Positions 1 through 7,085 of a stretch of DNA of 14,042 nucleotides are shown one piece after another. Origin of the DNA: Shewanella sp. (GTDB lineage Bacteria > Pseudomonadota > Gammaproteobacteria > Enterobacterales > Shewanellaceae); assembly GCA_004195335.1 (NCBI GenBank), contig SDWK01000681.1, forward strand, positions 1-14,042, given 5' to 3'. A program made the position numbers and the translations under genes. Below the pieces are notes generated by a model. That model made no database searches and was not told where the DNA came from. It was given only the letters and a program-made list of their open reading frames with translations. The number at the start of each line of letters is the position of its first letter. Position 1 is the first letter of the stretch.

Positions 1-8
1 TATCTTAA

Positions 9-43
9 CTGCAAACCGCAATCCTACGGTGGGTTTGTGACAG
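9..43. repeat. Imperfect palindromic intergenic element, copy 1
   Basis: The arms CAAACC (12-17) and GGTTTG (32-37) can pair, with CTG (9-11) and CAG (41-43) as an outer clamp around a 3-nt bulge. The string GCAAACYGCAAT followed by GTTTGTGRCA is shared with the hairpin at 12453-12485, so both look like members of one intergenic repeat family. There is no U-run after it, so it is a poor terminator. Nothing else is clear in the first 165 bases: TTGGCA at 55-60 resembles a -35 box, but no good -10 box is spaced from it. Confidence 0.35.
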
Positions 44-165
44 TAATATTACACTTGGCACGATAGATGGAAATTTGATTAAGTTTTAATTAAATTTTAA
101 TGACCACCATTAGGAGCGTTGAAATCACCGCTCCTAACATTGATGAAAGAGCGAGCTGCAGGCTA

Positions 166-1668
166 ATGGACGCCGAAATAGAACTAAAATTATTTTTCCA
201 ATTAGAACAACAAGAAGCCTTGGTTCACTTACTGAATAGTTTACCTCACTCTGAGCCAGAAGGGGTAAAGAAACTCATCAACAGATATTTCGATACTCCC
301 GATCTTCAGCTTAGAAAATGGAATATGGGACTGAGAGTCAGAAATGATGATGGTGAGAGAGAGCAGACTATAAAAACGGCTGGCAGTGTGATCGGAGGGA
401 TCCATTCCCGGCCGGAATTCAATGTGGCTATCGAACAAGATGAACCTGACCTTACTCTATTTTCTGAAAAAATGTGGCCTGAGCTGTCTAAAGTTTCATC
501 AGTGCAATCTGAATTGCTCTGTTTGTTCAATACCGATTTTGTCAGACAAATATGGCATATTTATATCGATGATAGCTTAGTTGAGCTCGCGTTAGATGTT
601 GGTCAGGTGAGTGTCAAAAGAGAAGGGGAAGTGATATCCGAGCCTATTTGTGAGCTTGAATTTGAGCTTATGGCGGGTGAAACATCGGCGCTTATTCAGT
701 TGGGGTTATTGGTTGCCGAGCAGATCCCGGTGCGTTTAGGAAAGGCGAGTAAGGCACAAAGAGGATACCGCTTAGCCGCCCAGGCGAGCCCTCTGAGTCT
801 GGACGTGTTAGATTTTATTGCATTAGTACCAGAGCAGGATCTAAAAAACACCTTTATTGTACTGTTAAGCACTGGCCTCGAACGTTGGCAGTTACTTGAA
901 GCTATGATACTCGAATCCGGTGTTAAGAATAATGAGCAGGCACCTCACCTCTGCTATAGGCTTAGGGCATGTGTTCGTCTACTCAGATGTACATTAGCTC
1001 AATTTAATCTGCTTGATGACAAGTTAGCGTCCAAGTTTGATTGTATCGAAGGGCATTTAGATTTTATTGAAACGGGCTTGAGCTTGGTCGAAATTATCGA
1101 TCAGAATAGTTTATTAATCGCCAAACTCCCTCAGAAAAAGCAGCTAACGGCCTTGGCTTATGCGCAACTGAACGCATTATCTATCCCTACTCTTATCGAT
1201 AGTATGCTTAATGATACTTGCTATGGCGGGCTTCAGTTAGCCCTGGTTGAGCTACTACTTGCCTTTCAGGCGGGTAAAAGAGTCATCGATAAAAGGCTAG
1301 AGTTGCAAGAGTTTGCCGATAAAATGCAAGAAGCTTCTTGGCAGAGAATTGTTGAGTTGATGCCATCAGATGAAAATCTCAGTAGTCAGGAGTACCAATC
1401 ATTTGCGCGGGCCCTCGATGAGAGTATTTTTGTCGGCGTCGCTTATGGCGCCCTATATCCGACGAAAGACAGAGATCTATTCAGGGCACCTTGGGAAGAT
1501 CTTGTTTTAGGAATAAGGACATTGGCGGCATATCGACAACTGGCAGAGTTGAGCAAAGCCAAGGGGATCGATCTCTCTGACTGGTTGCTTAATAAGGAGC
1601 AGAGTTTACTCTTTGCTATGGAGCACTCAAGACGTTCGGCGTTAAACAATCAGCCTTACTGGCGCTAA
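166..1668 (+). CDS. ygiF: CYTH+CHAD domain inorganic triphosphatase, YgiF family
   Basis: This is probably a cytoplasmic inorganic triphosphatase that hydrolyses PPPi to Pi and PPi, the activity known for E. coli YgiF. The N-terminal CYTH (triphosphate tunnel) domain starts with the ExExK signature (E4, E6, K8). It continues with NRYFDTP (39-45), MGLRVR (54-59), EQTIK (66-70), VELALD (139-144) and ICELEFEL (161-168), which supply the acidic and basic residues lining the tunnel. The remainder, from about residue 225, is a helical CHAD domain with a recognisable HLCYRLRACVRLLR segment (about 261-274), a family linked to polyphosphate binding. I chose the ATG at 166 because MDAEIELK matches the usual family start (E. 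coli MAQEIELK) and an AGG lies just upstream. An in-frame ATG at 100 would add 22 residues but has no ribosome-binding site. At 500 residues it is longer than the 433 of E. coli YgiF. In E. coli this gene directly precedes glnE; here glnE is about 7.8 kb downstream. Confidence 0.88.
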   Translation: MDAEIELKLFFQLEQQEALVHLLNSLPHSEPEGVKKLINRYFDTPDLQLRKWNMGLRVRNDDGEREQTIKTAGSVIGGIHSRPEFNVAIEQDEPDLTLFSEKMWPELSKVSSVQSELLCLFNTDFVRQIWHIYIDDSLVELALDVGQVSVKREGEVISEPICELEFELMAGETSALIQLGLLVAEQIPVRLGKASKAQRGYRLAAQASPLSLDVLDFIALVPEQDLKNTFIVLLSTGLERWQLLEAMILESGVKNNEQAPHLCYRLRACVRLLRCTLAQFNLLDDKLASKFDCIEGHLDFIETGLSLVEIIDQNSLLIAKLPQKKQLTALAYAQLNALSIPTLIDSMLNDTCYGGLQLALVELLLAFQAGKRVIDKRLELQEFADKMQEASWQRIVELMPSDENLSSQEYQSFARALDESIFVGVAYGALYPTKDRDLFRAPWEDLVLGIRTLAAYRQLAELSKAKGIDLSDWLLNKEQSLLFAMEHSRRSALNNQPYWR

Positions 1669-1682
1669 ATGCGTTTAACGAG

Positions 1683-1708
1683 GGCGTAGCCTGATTGATG
1701 GCTGCGCC
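1683..1708. other. Hairpin between convergent genes
   Basis: GGCGTAGCC (1683-1691) pairs with GGCTGCGCC (1700-1708), giving 9 bp with one G-U and an 8-nt loop. It lies 14 nt after the ygiF stop and downstream of the convergent channel gene. Neither strand has a U-run after the stem, so it is at best a weak, possibly bidirectional, transcription stop or an mRNA 3'-end stabiliser. Confidence 0.35.
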
Positions 1709-1782
1709 AGCTGAATGTTTCTGTGTCGCTTTGTCTTCATTCTCTTCGTGTTAGCTAATCATATGTTGAGATGAAGCTAGTA

Positions 1783-2589
1783 TTAGCTTTTTGGCGTCTC
1801 TCTCTTTTCTTCTAATTTCTGATTCAATTGGGCCACTTGCTCCATCAACAGGCCTTGATTGGCTTCCATTCTTTCCAGTGCCTCTTGCAGTTCACAACGG
1901 ATCTGCTGGCTTTGTTCTTCAAGTCTTTCTGACTCATCTGGAGCGATAAACAGAGAGGCCATATAACCCGAGATAACACCGAAAAAACTGACGCCACAAA
2001 TAATGACGACACCACCAATGACGTGGCCAGCAGCCGTCACCGGGTAATAATCACCATAGCCCACGGTCGAGATAGTGACTAAGGTCCACCAGATCGCATC
2101 TTCTGCGGTATGAATGTTTGCGTCCGGCACGCCCGCCTCTACGATCAGCATCAATACAGATGCGAAAGTCAGGATGGTGACCATTGCAACTAAGAGACTG
2201 GCGAGTGTCGCTTCTCTGCGCTGCTTTATGATGGGGATGATTAGGGACTGAGTCATACGGATAAGGCGTATCACCCGTAAAATCTGGAATAGCCTTGCGA
2301 GCCTTAGGGGCTCTATTGCCGGAATGCTGGCAACGAAATCGATCCAGTTGTGTTTGATATAATCAATTTTATTCTCTGCTCTGAACAAATTAACAAAGAA
2401 GTAGGTCATAAAAATCATGCAGATAGTGAAATCTACAAACACCAAGAGTCGCTTGGTTTCCGAGTCTAGAGAAACAAAGCTGAGAACAATAACCACAATG
2501 ACAGACAATAGTGAAAGCAGCATCATTGCAAGTTGGAAGGGGGTTGGAGCTTGCTCCGGGTGAAGTAACCAGCGTTTTTTCTCTGCCAT
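1783..2589 (-). CDS. Voltage-gated potassium channel-like protein with C-terminal coiled coil
   Basis: This is an inner-membrane six-helix cation channel. Counting from the chosen ATG, S1 is about 18-41, S2 49-69, S3 80-91 and S4 95-113. S4 carries regularly spaced arginines (R96, R99, R105, R108, R111), as expected of a voltage sensor. S5 is about 129-150, the pore helix 163-174, the K+ selectivity filter TVGYGD is 175-180, and S6 is about 187-215. The tail (about 218-263) is charged, with heptad-like spacing, and reads as a cytoplasmic coiled coil. No RCK/TrkA nucleotide-binding domain is present. I prefer the ATG at 2589, with GGACGAG upstream. A GTG at 2607 would add six residues but lacks a clear ribosome-binding site. 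It is the last gene of the - strand block, 71 bp after the RHH-like gene. Potassium selectivity follows from the filter; the trigger and physiological role are not visible. Confidence 0.88.
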   Translation of the reverse strand: MAEKKRWLLHPEQAPTPFQLAMMLLSLLSVIVVIVLSFVSLDSETKRLLVFVDFTICMIFMTYFFVNLFRAENKIDYIKHNWIDFVASIPAIEPLRLARLFQILRVIRLIRMTQSLIIPIIKQRREATLASLLVAMVTILTFASVLMLIVEAGVPDANIHTAEDAIWWTLVTISTVGYGDYYPVTAAGHVIGGVVIICGVSFFGVISGYMASLFIAPDESERLEEQSQQIRCELQEALERMEANQGLLMEQVAQLNQKLEEKRETPKS

Positions 2590-2660
2590 GATCTCGTCCA
2601 ATATCACTCTACTTTATCGATTGCCCACCCATCTTTATGGTAGGGATCTGCATGAGTGTA

Positions 2661-2990
2661 CTAGCTTTTATCAACAAAGTGGATGAGATCGTCTAACACA
2701 TGTTTCTTTATTTCGAGTTGCTGCTCTGCCGATAGGTCATATTTTTCGGCTAACAGGACATAATCTTCTGGGCTGAGAGAGACGGTGAGTCTGGGACGTT
2801 TTGGCCGTTTCGTTACCGAAAGCCCTAGAATGGTACGGATCTGATCCGACGGGCTGAAGCCTGAATCTAGCGCGGCTTTACGAATAGAGTATTGGAACTT
2901 CTCATCGAGATCGAAAGCCACCTGTGTCGCCTTGGCCGCTTTCTGGTTTTGTAACCATTGTTCCGGTAGTGGGCTCTTCTGCTTAGTCAT
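2661..2990 (-). CDS. Small protein with two ribbon-helix-helix-like units, possible DNA-binding regulator
   Basis: I do not recognise a named family for this 109-residue protein. Residues 21-56 read as a short strand (TQVAFD), a helix (29-42), a glycine turn (G44) and a second helix (46-56), which is the layout of an Arc/MetJ/CopG ribbon-helix-helix unit. Residues 66-105 repeat the pattern less clearly: strand PRLTVSL, helix 73-84, helix 87-105. A basic linker, KRPKRPR (61-67), joins them. The ATG is preceded by AAGG at suitable spacing. It lies between yjfK and the channel gene on the same strand, with short gaps, so it is probably co-transcribed with both. A role as the local regulator is an inference from fold pattern and position; it could equally be a small channel-associated protein. 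Confidence 0.72.
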   Translation of the reverse strand: MTKQKSPLPEQWLQNQKAAKATQVAFDLDEKFQYSIRKAALDSGFSPSDQIRTILGLSVTKRPKRPRLTVSLSPEDYVLLAEKYDLSAEQQLEIKKHVLDDLIHFVDKS

Positions 2991-3018
2991 ACCGTTTACC
3001 TTAAAAATTATTGTTAAG

Positions 3019-3108
3019 CTACGAGCTACGAGCTACGAGCTGCGAGTTGCGAGTGAGACTTGCTTTGCCCTGTCTTTGGCTCGCTGCTCGCGACTCACGG
3101 GCTACGAG
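3019..3108. repeat. Heptamer array (CTACGAG)n with an inverted, diverged arm
   Basis: Three exact CTACGAG units (3019-3039) are followed by CTGCGAG and TTGCGAG (3040-3053). After a 20-odd base spacer the same unit appears inverted and diverged (CTCGCTG, CTCGCGA, about 3080-3093), then once more direct at 3102-3108. The two arms can form an imperfect hairpin. It lies in the 125-bp gap between yjfK and the RHH-like gene. Short peptides translated from such arrays (SYELRVAS-like) occur as spurious hypothetical proteins, so the + strand reading frame across it is not a gene. Confidence 0.8.
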
Positions 3109-3115
3109 CTTATTA

Positions 3116-3772
3116 TTATTTCCCTGGCCAATAATCTCTGATATCGGACAATGGACGATACAAGGTTAACATGACATCGGTTTCACCACCGTCATAGACT
3201 TCGACATCGATAGCAAATCTCTCATCATCATCCAGTAATAAGTAGGATTCAAATGCTTCGCCTGTTGCCCCATCTTCATCCTGTGGCGGCTTCTTGCCAC
3301 GATAATCTTCGCGATGAAAGTAACCAAACTGAGTAAAGTTAACTTGATGATATTCTTTGCCTAACCACTGTTCAAACTCTGCGGCAAGTTCATTGGGTAA
3401 AGCTAGAGTCGTAAGCTGTGCTTGTTCATCCTCTTCGAAAATGGCCCCAAAGTGTTCGAGATCGAATATCTGTTCAACTTGTCCGCGATTGACCTTAATG
3501 GAGAGGGCTAAATAGGTTTCATCATCTTCATCGAGTGAGAGAAAAATCGTATCTTTGCCATGACCTTTAAGCACCCATTCAGGCTTCTGACTGCGCTCAT
3601 ACTCGTAGGTGTTGACGGATTCGACTCTTAACTGTTGGCCGCGAAGCTGAGGCGGTAAGGCAAAACTGTCATCGAGGGAGATCATATCTCCGATCATGAG
3701 ATCAGAGGGGCTCTCGAGTTGACGTTTTGGCACCTCTTTCTTACCGAAAAGGCCTTTTAAAAATCCCATCAT
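3116..3772 (-). CDS. yjfK: DUF2491 family protein (YjfK)
   Basis: This is a soluble acidic protein of 218 residues, matching the approximately 219 of E. coli YjfK; its biochemical function is unknown. Visible features are an N-terminal hydrophobic/basic segment (MMGFLKGLFGKK), a mixed alpha/beta body rich in Asp and Glu, an FGYFHREDY segment near the middle of the C-terminal half, and a closing YRPLSDIRDYW. It sits downstream of the DUF2170 and PspA-like genes in the same order as yjfI-yjfJ-yjfK in E. coli, which supports the assignment. Two consecutive ATG codons follow an AGGAG. The second (3769) has the better spacing, so the true start may be one codon later. A 202-bp gap holding a strong hairpin separates it from yjfJ, and three 16-bp direct repeats lie just upstream, so it may have its own control. 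No membrane segment is evident. Confidence 0.85.
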   Translation of the reverse strand: MMGFLKGLFGKKEVPKRQLESPSDLMIGDMISLDDSFALPPQLRGQQLRVESVNTYEYERSQKPEWVLKGHGKDTIFLSLDEDDETYLALSIKVNRGQVEQIFDLEHFGAIFEEDEQAQLTTLALPNELAAEFEQWLGKEYHQVNFTQFGYFHREDYRGKKPPQDEDGATGEAFESYLLLDDDERFAIDVEVYDGGETDVMLTLYRPLSDIRDYWPGK

Positions 3773-3781
3773 CGACTCCTG

Positions 3782-3829
3782 ATACTTTGGTTTATTAATA
3801 CTTTAGATTATTGATACTTTTGCTTATTA
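3782..3829. repeat. Three 16-bp tandem repeats in the yjfK leader
   Basis: The unit ATACTTTNGNTTATTR occurs three times in exact 16-bp register (3782, 3798, 3814), varying only at positions 8, 10 and 16. A degenerate fourth (GCACTTTTGG) begins at about 3831. The array ends about 10 bp before the yjfK start codon and abuts its ribosome-binding site. The period of 1.5 helical turns and the upstream position suit a binding array for a protein, or a translational control region, but no protein is identified. Confidence 0.75.
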
Positions 3830-3899
3830 AGCACTTTTGGGGAGTAAGCACGGTTCGCTCGAACAATCCCAGTCTTAGGATAAGCAATATATTATCGCT

Positions 3900-3942
3900 G
3901 AGACGAAAATAGCGCCTTCCTTAGTCATAAGAAAAGCGCTAT
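3900..3942 (-). terminator. Intrinsic terminator-like hairpin after yjfJ
   Basis: On the - strand a 15-bp stem (3928-3942 with 3909-3923) closes on a 4-nt loop TGAC, with only two G-U pairs, and runs into TATTTTCGTC. The + strand version has C-A mismatches instead of G-U pairs, so the structure is oriented for - strand RNA. It begins 32 bp after the yjfJ stop and probably ends or attenuates the yjfI-yjfJ transcript. Confidence 0.7.
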
Positions 3943-3974
3943 AGCTCAAAATGCGAGTGATACCGACTCTATGT

Positions 3975-4661
3975 TTACTTGCGCGACTTTAGGCGGTCAA
4001 GTACAGCATTAGCATTTGATTTTTGCTCACCGATACCCGCTTCAGCGAGTTTAGCGTGCAGTGACTTATCACTGTTTTCATCGGCCAGTTGCTCGGCTGC
4101 AACCAAACGGTCATCAAACTGCTGCTGACGAGCCTTGATACGCTCCAGTGAATCTTTAGCATTTAATAGCTTAGAGCTGCTGCCTGCGAAAGAATCTGTG
4201 ATGCTAGCCGTAGCCTTTTGAACACTTTCAGTGGTTTTCACCATGCTCAGTTGACGTTGGTAATCGGTTAGCTGACGCTCAGTCTTACGTACGAGATCTT
4301 TAAGACGAGTCGCATGAGCGGTGAAGTTAACGTTTGCACCCTCTTGCTCTGCAAGCTCTTGGTCTAGTTGAGAGATCTTCTCAGCAACTTCCATTGCTAA
4401 GGCTTCATTTTCTTTCTCAAGCGCTTGAGTCGCATAACCTTCATGTTCGCTGATAGAGCGCTTTAGACGGTCAACTTCACGGCTAGCTTGCATCTCTTTA
4501 GCCATAACGTCAGTTAATTCACGTTTTGCTTTAGTCAGGTGATTCTCTGCATCACGGATCTCCTGCTCGAAGATACGGGTTGAGTTAGCATCGACGATGT
4601 TTTGGCCAACTTCAGTAGCACCACCACGAAAAGCGGTTAAAATCTTGTTTAGTATGCCCAT
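3975..4661 (-). CDS. yjfJ: PspA/IM30 family membrane-stress protein (YjfJ)
   Basis: This is a peripheral inner-membrane protein of the PspA/IM30/Vipp1 family, which bind and stabilise stressed membranes through oligomeric coiled-coil assemblies. The 228 residues begin with an amphipathic stretch (MGILNKILTAFRGGATEVGQ, 1-20) suited to membrane insertion, followed by long charged helices to about 192. The C-terminus carries KLAEAGIG (204-211) and AVLDRLKSRK (219-228), which closely match the E. coli YjfJ tail. An AGGAG lies 9 nt before the ATG. It is 73 bp downstream of yjfI, and a strong hairpin follows. No pspF, pspB or pspC gene is in the window, so regulation is not that of the classical psp operon. 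The family assignment is firm; paralogue identity as YjfJ rests on the tail and on the flanking yjfI and yjfK. Confidence 0.92.
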   Translation of the reverse strand: MGILNKILTAFRGGATEVGQNIVDANSTRIFEQEIRDAENHLTKAKRELTDVMAKEMQASREVDRLKRSISEHEGYATQALEKENEALAMEVAEKISQLDQELAEQEGANVNFTAHATRLKDLVRKTERQLTDYQRQLSMVKTTESVQKATASITDSFAGSSSKLLNAKDSLERIKARQQQFDDRLVAAEQLADENSDKSLHAKLAEAGIGEQKSNANAVLDRLKSRK

Positions 4662-4734
4662 AATGTGGCTCCTTTTACGTTGTCTCAGCGACTTGTGCCA
4701 AGACCAACAAATTGATAATTAGGTTGATAACAAA

Positions 4735-5148
4735 TTACTTTAAGAAGTCGACCATCTCGTCGATGACTTCCAGGCAGTTATCGGAAAGAACTGAAAGCTC
4801 TTGTTCGATCTCCTGCATATTTGACTGAACAGAAAGTGCACCGTAAACCACATATTTATCATCGATTTTTGCAAATGATGACAGTGGCATTGGGATGTTG
4901 AGCTCTAACATGGTCTCAAGCATCTCTACGCGACGTTCCTGATTTACTTCATCTTCGCCCCAAAGGTAACTGATGCAGAGAACTTGGTTATCTGTCACCG
5001 ATACGAATACAGGGATCTCTTCACGTCCAACGATATTGACCTGCAATACCTCGACTTCGCCATTGATTGGATAACAATCAAATTGCAAGCCTGTTTGGCT
5101 CTTGTCACAAAGATCATTGAGGTGGTTGGCAATAGTGTGAATATTCAT
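4735..5148 (-). CDS. yjfI: DUF2170 family protein (YjfI)
   Basis: This is a small acidic cytoplasmic protein of 137 residues, close to E. coli YjfI in length and always considered with yjfJ; its molecular function is unknown. The core holds strand-rich segments EVEVLQVNIV (31-40) and PVFVSVTDNQVLCIS (46-60), then the characteristic SFAKIDDKYVVYGAL (91-105) and an acidic C-terminal helix. The start ATG follows AAGGA with a 5-nt spacer. It is the first gene after the promoter and twin palindromes at 5161-5209, so it probably heads the yjfI-yjfJ transcript. I see no transmembrane segment or signal peptide. Confidence 0.85.
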   Translation of the reverse strand: MNIHTIANHLNDLCDKSQTGLQFDCYPINGEVEVLQVNIVGREEIPVFVSVTDNQVLCISYLWGEDEVNQERRVEMLETMLELNIPMPLSSFAKIDDKYVVYGALSVQSNMQEIEQELSVLSDNCLEVIDEMVDFLK

Positions 5149-5160
5149 ATTTGTCCTTAT

Positions 5161-5173
5161 GACATATTATGTC
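5161..5173. promoter_or_regulatory. Palindromic operator, promoter-distal copy (downstream of +1)
   Basis: GACATATTATGTC is a perfect 13-bp palindrome (6-bp arms around one base). It sits just before the yjfI ribosome-binding site and would begin about +2 relative to the start point predicted from the -10 box at 5182-5187. A protein bound here would block initiation or escape. The sequence is the exact reverse complement of the copy at 5195-5207 and of the core of the glnE-proximal copy. Confidence 0.7.
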
Positions 5174-5181
5174 TGCGGTTA

Positions 5182-5209
5182 AAGATAGCACTACGACATA
5201 ATATGTCAA
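5182..5209 (-). promoter_or_regulatory. Sigma70-type promoter for yjfI
   Basis: Read on the - strand, a consensus -35 box TTGACA (5204-5209) is followed, after 16 bp, by TATCTT (5182-5187), a 4/6 match to the -10 consensus. The -35 box overlaps one palindrome and the predicted start point lies just before the other. This is the clearest promoter in the block. Confidence 0.6.
5195..5207. promoter_or_regulatory. Palindromic operator overlapping the -35 box
   Basis: GACATAATATGTC is a perfect 13-bp palindrome that covers four bases of the TTGACA -35 element. Its centre is 34 bp from that of the partner palindrome, a little over three helical turns, so the two sites could bind one multimer cooperatively. 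Occlusion of -35 plus a second site at +1 is a typical repression layout. The regulator is not identified. Confidence 0.7.
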
Positions 5210-5233
5210 GCGCTATTATTCAGAAAGTTTCAC

Positions 5234-5256
5234 GACTTGGCTTTTTAGGTCAAGTC
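5234..5256. other. Hairpin downstream of the spermidine-synthase-like gene
   Basis: GACTTGGC (5234-5241) pairs with GTCAAGTC (5249-5256) over an A/T-rich loop. It lies 8 bp after the stop of the - strand spermidine-synthase-like gene. The - strand stem has one mismatch and no U-tail, so it is a weak terminator candidate. Confidence 0.3.
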
Positions 5257-5263
5257 TTAGCTG

Positions 5264-7060
5264 TTATGGTTTTAAAAATAAAGTGACGCCTTGATTTTCT
5301 GCCCATGCCTTTTGGTGATATTGGTACAGTTGCATCGAGCCTATTCGGTTGGGTTCGATCTTATCCATATCCTGATAGAAGTTACCGGGGAACTCAAATG
5401 ACCCTTTAATGAGCCCCGGAGTCAGCCAGTCATCTTTTATCGATAGCTGTTTTATGTCACTCAATCTTGCCTTAGCATTTTTACCCGATGCAGTGGCTAT
5501 GCTCCAACCCCATTCACCAAAGCTGGGTACGTTGTGATGATACTGACTCACATCAAAACCCGCCAGTGCTAAGGTTTTTCCAACGGATATAAAGGCCTTA
5601 GGGGCATGATAGGGCGAGGTTGATTGTACGGTTAGAGCCCCATCTGCACTCAAGAGTTCCTTTAATTTTTTATAAAAGAGATCGGAGTAGAGTTTATTCA
5701 AATCAGGATGGCTCGGGTCGGGCAGATCGACAATGATGGCATCGTACTTCTCACCCTTACGCAGTAGCTTATCCACCCCGTTAAAGGCGTCATCGACTAT
5801 GACGTTGACCCTAGGGTCATTGAGCGCATCACCATTTAGCTTGAGCAAGGTTTGGCTTAAACGTGTCGGCATTTCCACATCGTGAGAGGTGAAAAGCTCA
5901 AGCAGATCTTTATCGAGATCCATCAAGGTAACAGATTCAGGTTGCCATTTAAGTACTTGCTTTAACCCCAAACCATCACCGCCACCTATGATCAATATCT
6001 TGTTGTGACGTGCACTTGCTTCCAGTGTCGGGTGAACGAGAAAGGCATGATAAATATGTTCATCTTCGCTGGAAAACTGCAGTCGTCCATTGATATAGAG
6101 TGAGTAAACAGGAGCTATGCCTGCGCCTCTCAAACGTTCAGTAAAGGTTAGCTGTTGAAAGCGAGTCGATTTGGCATAAATAACCTGATCTTTATAGAGC
6201 AGGTTATTAAAGTTTTGCTCCCAACCCGGACCGTGCCAGGCTAGCAAGAGTAATATTGCTGACGCGATAAAGTGGCCAACGAGTAAGATTTTTACGAAAC
6301 GAATACGATCCCAGAAACGCCAGATAAAGATGAAGCCTGCGAGTAAGTTAAAGCTGGCCGTTAATGCCGCCGCGAGCTGAATATCGATAGCGAGCATAAA
6401 GCTGACCCAGATGGCAGCACCTATGCCTGCACCGACATAATCAGCCCCATAAATCGTACCTGCGTTATGCATCAAGTGTTCATCACACAGAGACTGACGT
6501 ACACGGGCAATAAGTGGGATTTCCATGCCTATCATCAAGCCGAGTAAAACGCCCCAAACATAAGGTAGGTATTCACTTAAGTGTTGCAGTAGACCGATAA
6601 AGCCACCTTCAGGCAGTAGATCCGGTGGCAAGCCTAAGGTGCTGGCGATAATAAGGGGAAGTTGCTGACCGAAGCCAATGACTGCCGCTGTGATTAATAT
6701 AGCCAGAGAGCCACAAAGCGCGACGCTGAGCTCTAGAACGGCAAAGCCTGTGAAAGCGCAGCGTATTTTCCTAGCAGCAAAGGCACCGACTCCCATAGAG
6801 ACTATCATCAGGCCTATCATGGTATAAATAGCAGCTTCTAATGCACCTAAGATGCGACCAGCATAATGGGACAGTAGGTATTCATAGATCAAGCCACAAC
6901 CTGCTAATACGGCCATAATGCCGAGCAGTAAGGTGTCATCGAACCAGCTTAACTTTCGTTCTTTGCCTAGGGTATTTGTGCCTTGTGAAGGGGATTGGTC
7001 CTTTGCATCAGGCAGAGTCTCTTCAGGCTGGGTTAGTTTGGAACTCGTCACTTCACTCAC
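5264..7060 (-). CDS. Membrane-anchored spermidine-synthase-like aminopropyltransferase
   Basis: This fusion of an inner-membrane domain and a cytosolic Rossmann-type aminopropyltransferase domain is 598 residues long; bacterial SpeE is usually under 320. About seven membrane segments are visible (roughly 44-64, 72-95, 104-131, 166-185, 204-225, 228-249, 257-275). The C-terminal domain shows YAKSTRFQQL (295-304), DEHIYHAFLVHP (333-344), the decarboxy-SAM loop IGGGDG (358-363), MDLD (380-383), VDDAFN (422-427) and VDLPDPSHPD (444-453). D445 and D448 align with the catalytic aspartates of SpeE. Two departures stand out: the Glu of the SpeE YHE motif is Ala here (A339), and the VEID glutamate that binds the donor ribose is Asp (D381). 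The acceptor may therefore not be putrescine. A GTG at 7060 is the chosen start, with only a weak GAG before it. A terminator-like hairpin lies upstream, so expression may depend partly on read-through from DUF350. Similar fusions travel with DUF350 and PspA-like genes, as I recall from comparative genomics. Confidence 0.85.
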   Translation of the reverse strand: MSEVTSSKLTQPEETLPDAKDQSPSQGTNTLGKERKLSWFDDTLLLGIMAVLAGCGLIYEYLLSHYAGRILGALEAAIYTMIGLMIVSMGVGAFAARKIRCAFTGFAVLELSVALCGSLAILITAAVIGFGQQLPLIIASTLGLPPDLLPEGGFIGLLQHLSEYLPYVWGVLLGLMIGMEIPLIARVRQSLCDEHLMHNAGTIYGADYVGAGIGAAIWVSFMLAIDIQLAAALTASFNLLAGFIFIWRFWDRIRFVKILLVGHFIASAILLLLAWHGPGWEQNFNNLLYKDQVIYAKSTRFQQLTFTERLRGAGIAPVYSLYINGRLQFSSEDEHIYHAFLVHPTLEASARHNKILIIGGGDGLGLKQVLKWQPESVTLMDLDKDLLELFTSHDVEMPTRLSQTLLKLNGDALNDPRVNVIVDDAFNGVDKLLRKGEKYDAIIVDLPDPSHPDLNKLYSDLFYKKLKELLSADGALTVQSTSPYHAPKAFISVGKTLALAGFDVSQYHHNVPSFGEWGWSIATASGKNAKARLSDIKQLSIKDDWLTPGLIKGSFEFPGNFYQDMDKIEPNRIGSMQLYQYHQKAWAENQGVTLFLKP

Positions 7061-7085
7061 TCGTATCTCACAGTCAAACGCTTGT

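Noticed and set aside
55..71. Sigma54-like sequence TTGGCACG followed by ATGGA upstream of ygiF
   Set aside because: The -24 element matches, but the obligatory GC of the -12 element is GG here, so it is not a credible sigma54 promoter.
2932..3141. 69-codon + strand frame across the heptamer array
   Set aside because: It runs through the end of the RHH-like gene on the opposite strand and translates the repeat itself; no ribosome-binding site and repetitive product.
3853..3864. GTTCG-CT-CGAAC inverted repeat upstream of yjfK, considered as a LexA-type site
   Set aside because: Gammaproteobacterial LexA boxes are CTGT-N8-ACAG; this does not match, and 5-bp dyads are common by chance.
3975..4661. 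Calling this the classical pspA of a phage-shock operon
   Set aside because: No pspB, pspC or pspF is adjacent, and the tail and neighbours match the yjfIJK paralogue.
4984..5286. 100-codon + strand frame opposite yjfI and its promoter
   Set aside because: It is antisense to yjfI and crosses both operators; it lacks a start signal and any recognisable domain.
5264..7060. Assigning the gene as speE
   Set aside because: The domain is fused to seven membrane helices and lacks a glutamate typical of SpeE, so a plain speE symbol would mislead.
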